A DNA stretch of 41,095 nucleotides from Planctomycetota bacterium (lineage in GTDB: Bacteria > Planctomycetota > UBA8108 > JACQVS01): assembly GCA_028280485.1 (NCBI GenBank), contig JANQLS010000059.1, forward strand, positions 1 to 41,095, read 5' to 3'. Made by a program: the position numbers and the translations under genes. This document shows positions 36,451-41,095 of the stretch, one piece after another; the stretch's first letter is position 1, and every line of letters begins with the position of its first letter. A model generated the notes under the pieces. The model did no database searches. It was not told the origin of the DNA and worked only from the letters and a program-made list of their open reading frames with translations.

Positions 36451-38025
36451 ATGAGGTTTCAAGAAATGGTTAAGCACCTTTCACTAGCCCTCCTGGCAGT
36501 TTCCCTTCTTTTAAATGGAGGATGTGACCAGGGTGATGGAAAGAACTCTTCTTCTGCAGGAGTTTTTCTTGCCCCTGTTCCTCTCGCCGTTAATGAAGCC
36601 GGCGTCAATCCTCAAACTGGGGAATCAAGAGTAGACGCTGAGTTCGACCGTGATTCCGTCCTGCGTACCGTGAATCCTAATCAAATTGGTGTCAACCCTG
36701 ATGCCAACCCCAGAACGGTTCTGATGGGTCAGGTTTCCGATACTGAATTCGTCTTCTTCGAAGAAGAGTCGAGCACAATTCTCAAAGCCGACTTGGACAA
36801 GGCGACTCCTCTTACATCCGCTGACCCCAGCGCGACTGTAACGAGACAAGATCTCGCACAATTGTTCGCAACTGCGAAAGCAAGTTTCTCACCCAATTCT
36901 TTCTTAACCATCTTTGACAATGTCATCTTCGGTTACGAAACGAATGTTCGATCCTTGTTCGTCATTCAAAATGACGGTCCTGATCCCGACCAAAAATTGG
37001 ACATCTCGATCCTCGCAGACGCTCAATCCATCAGCCAACAAATCCGCTTGCAAGCATTCAACTTCAACCGAGCCCACCTTCTCAATGAAGTGATCAACAA
37101 TGCTACCGAGAGAGTTGCTGAAATCCTTTTGATCAGCTCCGTTCCTGATCAAGATGTTCAACTCTTAGTCGTCCGCCAAGACAAGATCACTGGCGATATC
37201 ACGGCACGTTTCCGCGTATTCGACGCCAACGGAGTTCCTTGGCCAGATAACACTCCAATCTCACCCTTAGCCGACGTCTTAGGCTTCCTGAGAATGGATA
37301 CCGTACGAACCGTCACCGACAACCTCTTTGTCGATATCACACAGTTCAAGCCTCAAAATATCCCCGGCGAACAACGAGTTCTCTTCTACGAAGACAGTAC
37401 TTCAAATTTCCTTATGCTCGACGTCGTTCGAGATAACACGAGCAAGGTGATCGGAAGCATTGTCAATCTCTTCAGCCAACAGGGTGAAGTTCAATTCACC
37501 ATTCGGCAGGGTACTCCTGGCGATGGATCGGATGTGGATCTCTTGATCGAACACTCCTTCCATCTTCCTGGCACCACCGAGATTTTGGCTTTCGATGAAA
37601 ATACCAACAACATGTTGAAACTCGACTACAACCAACCCGAAGGTTTCCGTCGAGTCACTCTCTACGCCAACGCCAACGACCTCTTCTTAAGAAGAGATCA
37701 CCAAGTTACCGACGACGATATCGAATTTGGTTTGAACGAACCCGAGATCACCTTCAGTGAAGGAATTCTCGGAGACGACAACCTCCTGCTCTTCGACCGT
37801 GGTAATGATCAACTCATCAGCTTAAACCTCACGACTCAACTCTATGTTGTTGTGATCAAACAAGCTGACTTGGCAGAAGTAACCGGATTACCTGGTATTT
37901 CTGACCTGACGTTTATCCGTCCTGTCACCGACAGTGAAGCACTCGCTCTGGATAGCGAAGGAAATGCTTTAGTCAGAATTCGAATGGATTACGCGGTCTT
38001 CCCCGTATTCGTATCGAACACTTAA
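36451..38025 (+). CDS. Lipoprotein with repeated propeller-like blades, unknown function
   Basis: 524 aa from the ATG at 36451 (alternatives 36370 and 36466). The chosen start gives a short n-region and a hydrophobic LALLAVSLLLNGGC lipobox, while 36370 would add 27 residues. I do not recognise a family. The mature protein is beta-rich and contains at least four blade-like repeats with the pattern [LV]-x-F-[DEY]-[DE]-x-x-[ST]-x-x-[LIM]-x-x-[LA]-[DN]: FVFFEEESSTILKADL, VLFYEDSTSNFLMLDV, ILAFDENTNNMLKLDY and LLLFDRGNDQLISLNL. There is no haem motif or catalytic residue. It is likely a surface or periplasmic binding protein. A terminator follows about 70 bp downstream. Confidence 0.8.
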   Translation: MRFQEMVKHLSLALLAVSLLLNGGCDQGDGKNSSSAGVFLAPVPLAVNEAGVNPQTGESRVDAEFDRDSVLRTVNPNQIGVNPDANPRTVLMGQVSDTEFVFFEEESSTILKADLDKATPLTSADPSATVTRQDLAQLFATAKASFSPNSFLTIFDNVIFGYETNVRSLFVIQNDGPDPDQKLDISILADAQSISQQIRLQAFNFNRAHLLNEVINNATERVAEILLISSVPDQDVQLLVVRQDKITGDITARFRVFDANGVPWPDNTPISPLADVLGFLRMDTVRTVTDNLFVDITQFKPQNIPGEQRVLFYEDSTSNFLMLDVVRDNTSKVIGSIVNLFSQQGEVQFTIRQGTPGDGSDVDLLIEHSFHLPGTTEILAFDENTNNMLKLDYNQPEGFRRVTLYANANDLFLRRDHQVTDDDIEFGLNEPEITFSEGILGDDNLLLFDRGNDQLISLNLTTQLYVVVIKQADLAEVTGLPGISDLTFIRPVTDSEALALDSEGNALVRIRMDYAVFPVFVSNT

Positions 38026-38097
38026 TCCTATTAAATTGGTTGGTTTCTTATCTTGAATAACACCTGTTGATTCAAGGGAAACCGATTAGGTCTTCAG

Positions 38098-38133
38098 AAA
38101 AGCCCTCACTCCCCTCGAGTGAGGGCTTTTTTT
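38098..38133 (+). terminator. Intrinsic terminator after the propeller lipoprotein gene
   Basis: AGCCCTCACTC / GAGTGAGGGCT stem with a 5-nt loop and a following T7 run (38124-38133). It lies in front of the CMD-Rieske gene and argues against a start at 38067 for that gene. Confidence 0.93.
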
Positions 38134-38216
38134 GTCTACGTAAAGAGTGTTTGATGTTAAAAAGTGGTTCAGCTCGATGCATCCACGTAATCATTTTCAC
38201 TCTTTTGAGGCCATTC

Positions 38217-38897
38217 ATGACCGATCCTAAAAAACCTTCTCAGGGGCTTCGCTACCTCAAGGAAGTTCGCCCTCAAGCCGTTGAGCATTTACTTCAGTTC
38301 TTCGCCGAGTCCGCTCGACACCTCGATCCCAAGACTCGATTTTTAATTTCAGTAGTAACAAAGGTCATCGCAGGATCACAACGCGGCATGCGTCAGTATG
38401 TAAAGAGGGCTCTTGAGGCAGGAGCTTCTCCCGACGAGATTATAGATTCTGTATTGTGTGCCTATCCCTGTGCCGGCCTGACCAAAGTTGTGGATGCCAT
38501 CGACACGATACTGGAAATGGAGATCCCTGGTTTTTCTCCTGACTGTCTAGGCTTGACTGAAGACACGAAAGAAAATGAAGCTCCTCCTGAAAATGGAACT
38601 TGGTACAGCGTAGGCAAAGTGGAGGAATTCTCCGGGCCGCAGGGAACTCGAATCGACCTCCAAGGAAGGGCGATCGCTGTTTTTCAGGATGCAGGAAAAT
38701 TTTACGCCATCGACGATTCCTGTCCCCATAAAGGAGATTCTTTAGCCGGAGGCCTCGCAGTTCAAGGAGAAGTTGCTTGCCCTCTTCACGACTGGAGATT
38801 TCGCTTGGAAGATGGTTCTTGCGTTAATAAGGCGAGAACTCGAGTTCGAACTTTCGCCACTCGAATCGTCGAGGGGAACTTAGAAATCAACGTTTAA
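38217..38897 (+). CDS. Carboxymuconolactone-decarboxylase-like domain fused to a Rieske domain
   Basis: 226 aa from the ATG at 38217, supported by GAGG six bases upstream and by the terminator at 38098. Residues 1-105 are an AhpD/CMD fold (FLISVVTKVIAGS, YVKRALEAGASPDEIIDSVL), but the redox motif CxxCxxxH of AhpD is replaced by S54/G57/Y61. A different pair, C81 and C85 (LCAYPCAG), appears in the next helix. Residues about 128-226 are a NirD-like Rieske domain with CPHKG (C169, H171) and CPLHDW (C188, H191), enough to bind a 2Fe-2S cluster. It is first in an operon, 14 bp before the dehydrogenase gene. It may transfer electrons or sense redox state. Its reaction is unknown. Confidence 0.87.
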   Translation: MTDPKKPSQGLRYLKEVRPQAVEHLLQFFAESARHLDPKTRFLISVVTKVIAGSQRGMRQYVKRALEAGASPDEIIDSVLCAYPCAGLTKVVDAIDTILEMEIPGFSPDCLGLTEDTKENEAPPENGTWYSVGKVEEFSGPQGTRIDLQGRAIAVFQDAGKFYAIDDSCPHKGDSLAGGLAVQGEVACPLHDWRFRLEDGSCVNKARTRVRTFATRIVEGNLEINV

Positions 38898-38911
38898 ACG
38901 AAGGTTTAAAA

Positions 38912-40096
38912 ATGACCCTTCCCTTTGACTTTCTCTCACCTCAAAAAATTTGCTTTGGGTGGGGACGCCGTAATGAATTGGGAGAGTTGGCTTCCCAATT
39001 AGGAACGAAAGCTTTTTTGATTCAGGGCTCAAGACACCTGAAGTCGAGCGGAGAATTAAAATCCTTATCCGATTCTTTGGCCTCAAAAAATATTGAATGC
39101 GTTGAATTGGGTGAGATTCACAGAGAACCTCGAGTTGAAGATGTCGATCAACTGGTGGAGTCGATTCGTCCACAACTCACAGATCAATCTTTCGTTATTG
39201 GAATCGGTGGCGGGGCAGCCATCGATTTAGCCAAAGCGGTCAGTGCGGTAGCCACAAATCAGCAATTTCAATCGGTAGCTGACGGCTTAGAAGGAGTGGG
39301 AAAGGGTTACTCGATCGAAACTCCTCCCGTACCTTTTCTCGCGATGCCAACAACTTCAGGGACGGGCTCTGAAGCGACTAAAAATTCGGTGATCAGTTCT
39401 AATCCCGAGATCCAACCGCCCTACAAGAAAAGCTTGCGTTCAAATTTGATGATGCCGGACTTGGTTCTCATCGACCCCGAACTCACTTGTTCTGTTCCCG
39501 CTGAAGTTACAGCGAGATGCGGAATGGATGCGGTGACTCAACTTATCGAATCCATCCTATCCAAGCGCGCAACTTCACTCACCACTCATTTAGCTTGGCA
39601 CGGTTTAGAGTTGGCTCTTCCCGCAATTTCTAAAGCCGTTCATGAACCCAACAATCGACAAGCACGAGAAGCCATGTCGAAAGCAGCCTATCTATCGGGC
39701 TTGTGTTTAGCGAACTCGGGCTTAGGATTGGCTCATGGAGTGGCTCCTCCCCTGGGCATGCACTGCGATGTTCCCCATGGATTAGCTTGTGCATTAATGT
39801 TGCCTTCAGCATTAGATGTTAATCGTTTCGTCAGAGAGGCTGAAGTCGCAAAATTCATTAAACTCTTCGATAAGAGTTTAGAAAATCTAAGCGACGCCGA
39901 AGCTTCAGAACTTGCGAGTGATAAGATTCGAGAACTATTAACCGAACTAAAAATACCGACCCGCCTGAGTGAGGTTGGAGTTCAAAGAGATCAAATTCCT
40001 GATATTGTCAAAGGATCTAGAGGGAACAGCATGAGTGGGAATCCAAGAGAAGTTACGGATGAAGAACTCACTCAGATTATGGAGAGTTTGTTTTGA
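38912..40096 (+). CDS. Iron-containing alcohol dehydrogenase family enzyme with altered metal ligands
   Basis: 394 aa, normal length. GIGGGAAIDLAKAVS (NAD-binding), AMPTTSGTGSEATKNSVIS and DPELTCSVPAEVTARCGMDAVTQ mark the type III (Fe-ADH/GldA-like) family. Of the four metal ligands, D206 and the His in LAHGVAP and PHG are present. The canonical second ligand (D+4, normally His) is Gln in GMDAVTQ, and the His of the HxxxH pair is Pro (AHGVAPPLG). Such changes occur in some branches of the family, so activity with a different metal or substrate is likely rather than loss of function. GAAGG eight bases upstream supports the ATG. It overlaps the PfkB start by four bases. Confidence 0.9.
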   Translation: MTLPFDFLSPQKICFGWGRRNELGELASQLGTKAFLIQGSRHLKSSGELKSLSDSLASKNIECVELGEIHREPRVEDVDQLVESIRPQLTDQSFVIGIGGGAAIDLAKAVSAVATNQQFQSVADGLEGVGKGYSIETPPVPFLAMPTTSGTGSEATKNSVISSNPEIQPPYKKSLRSNLMMPDLVLIDPELTCSVPAEVTARCGMDAVTQLIESILSKRATSLTTHLAWHGLELALPAISKAVHEPNNRQAREAMSKAAYLSGLCLANSGLGLAHGVAPPLGMHCDVPHGLACALMLPSALDVNRFVREAEVAKFIKLFDKSLENLSDAEASELASDKIRELLTELKIPTRLSEVGVQRDQIPDIVKGSRGNSMSGNPREVTDEELTQIMESLF

Positions 40097-41004
40097 TTTT
40101 ATTTAGTGGATTGAGTCCATCATGGCAAAAAATCTACGCCTTTGACCGCTTCGACCTTGGAGCCGTCAATCGGGCTAAAGAAGCCATTCAATGTCCTTCA
40201 GGCAAGGTTCTCAACTCCGTCATCGCCGGGAAACGATTGGAGGGTGAAGTCAAGGTACTGACGACTATAGGAGGCCCCTTAGGAAGAGCGACTCGCGAAA
40301 GCCTACTTGAATTAGACATCAAAAGTGAATTTATTGAAGTTCAATCTCCGACTCGATTGTGTACGACAATTGTCGATCAAGAAAATAACGTTACGACAGA
40401 GCTGGTTCAAAATGCACCTGAGATTACGGAGGAAGAATTTCAAGAGTACTGTAACGTTTACAGTGAACTGGTGAAAGATTGTCAATACGCTGTTCTATTA
40501 GGTTCACTACCGCCAGGAGCTCCCACTGATACCTATAAGCTTTTGATGCAATCGAGCGACACCCCAGTCATCGCTGATTTTAGAGGCCCCGAACTTTTAG
40601 AAATCTTATCGCTCAAACCCTTATTAATAAAACCGAACTTACAAGAACTAGAGATGACTATCAATTTCAAGATTGAGAGTAAATCAAAATTAATAGATGC
40701 ATTAAAGGCGATGAGTTCATTGGGCCCGCAGTGGATATTAATCAGCGAGGGCGCCGGGCCATTAACTCTTTACGGTGAAGGCGAAGTCTTCCAATTTACC
40801 CCGAAAAAAGTTCAAGAAGTGAACCCCATCGGATCAGGAGACACCTTGTCGGCCGGAATCGCGGTTGGACTAGACGAAGGGAAGAACATGGTAGAAGCCG
40901 TAAGATTCGGAATCGGTGCCGCCACCGCCAACGTGGTGAGCCTCAAACTCATCGACATCACTCGTTCAAAAGCTCTACACTATCTTCCCGCCTCCCCTAA
41001 TTAG
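40093..41004 (+). CDS. PfkB-family sugar/sugar-phosphate kinase (1-phosphofructokinase/LacC-like)
   Basis: 303 aa. The start is TTG 40093, overlapping the dehydrogenase stop (TTGA), so translation is probably coupled. The fold and motifs are PfkB/ribokinase type: SGKVLNSVIAGKRL (substrate region), TTIGGPLGRATRE, LLGSLPPGAPTDTY, KPNLQELE and the signature NPIGSGDTLSAGIA with catalytic D250. The closest groups are 1-phosphofructokinase and tagatose-6-phosphate kinase, but the usual GG near the N-terminus is reduced to SGK, so the substrate is uncertain. A sugar or polyol phosphate made or used by the upstream dehydrogenase is a reasonable guess. The stop TAG lies inside a palindrome. Confidence 0.9.
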   Translation: MILFSGLSPSWQKIYAFDRFDLGAVNRAKEAIQCPSGKVLNSVIAGKRLEGEVKVLTTIGGPLGRATRESLLELDIKSEFIEVQSPTRLCTTIVDQENNVTTELVQNAPEITEEEFQEYCNVYSELVKDCQYAVLLGSLPPGAPTDTYKLLMQSSDTPVIADFRGPELLEILSLKPLLIKPNLQELEMTINFKIESKSKLIDALKAMSSLGPQWILISEGAGPLTLYGEGEVFQFTPKKVQEVNPIGSGDTLSAGIAVGLDEGKNMVEAVRFGIGAATANVVSLKLIDITRSKALHYLPASPN

Positions 41005-41030
41005 TTCCTGTTGAATAACAGGAATTAATT
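40999..41030. terminator. Family E palindrome over the PfkB stop codon
   Basis: AATTAGTTCCTGTT-GAAT-AACAGGAATTAATT; the stop TAG is 41002-41004. It matches the element at 36224. A second hairpin TTTGCGTG-GGAT-CACGCAAA (41034-41053) follows. Confidence 0.7.
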
Positions 41031-41057
41031 ATATTTGCGTGGGATCACGCAAATCAC

Positions 41058-41082
41058 AAAAATAGGCTTTTAGCCTATTTTT
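41058..41082 (+). terminator. Likely intrinsic terminator at the right end
   Basis: AAAAATAGGCT-TTT-AGCCTATTTTT, a perfect 11-bp stem ending in T5, about 55 bp after the PfkB stop. Together with the hairpins at 40999 and 41034 it should end the operon. The symmetric A/T flanks allow it to serve both strands. Confidence 0.75.
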
Positions 41083-41095
41083 AGTGGAGCGACGC

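Noticed and set aside
38067..38216. Longer start for the CMD-Rieske gene
   Set aside because: It would place the intrinsic terminator at 38098-38133 inside the coding region; the ATG at 38217 has a good ribosome-binding site.
32579..41004. Glycerol-use cluster (aquaglyceroporin, GldA-like dehydrogenase, kinase)
   Set aside because: The genes are 5-7 kb apart with unrelated genes and terminators between, no GlpK or DhaK is present, and the kinase is PfkB type, so a dedicated glycerol cluster is not supported.

Overview
The window looks like chromosomal DNA of a Planctomycetota bacterium, or a close relative in the PVC group. The main evidence is an adjacent pair of genes encoding a cytochrome-type DUF1549/LamG/DUF1553 protein and a Tat-exported DUF1501 protein, a layout typical of planctomycetes. 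It is joined by a PknB-type Ser/Thr kinase with a large extracytoplasmic tail, several big lipoproteins and weak or absent Shine-Dalgarno sequences. No tRNA, rRNA, insertion sequence, phage gene or CRISPR array was seen, so this reads as ordinary chromosome with lineage-specific cell-envelope genes. Taxonomy is inferred from gene content only.

Layout. 1-1.5 kb: a monomeric sarcosine oxidase/N-methyltryptophan oxidase-like flavoenzyme (minus). 1.9-8.2 kb: two tandem paralogues of about 1000 aa, membrane-anchored and alpha-helical (HEAT-like), A+T-rich, with a duplicated upstream region. 8.5-11.7 kb: an exported S9 peptidase with a C-terminal beta-sandwich-like and TPR extension. 11.9-13.8 kb: an unknown protein (minus) and a DUF454/YbaN membrane protein (plus). 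14-18.6 kb: the DUF1549/DUF1553 and DUF1501 pair (minus). 18.8-21.4 kb: the kinase (minus). 21.7-23.4 kb: a lipoprotein fusing MORN-like repeats to a thioredoxin/peroxiredoxin-like domain (minus). 23.8-28.5 kb: a putative outer-membrane lipoprotein and a PKD/propeller lipoprotein with haem-binding motifs (plus). 28.7-31.1 kb: a DUF5916-type outer-membrane barrel (minus). 31.5-35.5 kb: an aldo/keto reductase, an aquaglyceroporin, a rhodanese lipoprotein, a diacylglycerol-kinase-type lipid kinase and a small unknown. 36.4-38.0 kb: a propeller-like lipoprotein. 38.2-41.0 kb: a compact operon of a degenerate CMD-Rieske fusion, an iron-ADH-type dehydrogenase and a PfkB kinase.

The most striking non-gene signal is a set of palindromic intergenic repeats at gene 3' ends. 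One group begins with the word TAGTAGG followed by interchangeable hairpin stems, and in several cases the repeat itself supplies the stop codon of the gene it follows. A second group (CTAGCCCGAAGCGCTAGCGAGGG and variants) forms long inverted repeats between or after genes, often between convergent genes. The most interesting protein-level candidates are the CMD-Rieske/dehydrogenase/PfkB operon, the CX6CH motif in the PKD lipoprotein, the MORN-redoxin fusion, and the tandem HEAT-like pair.
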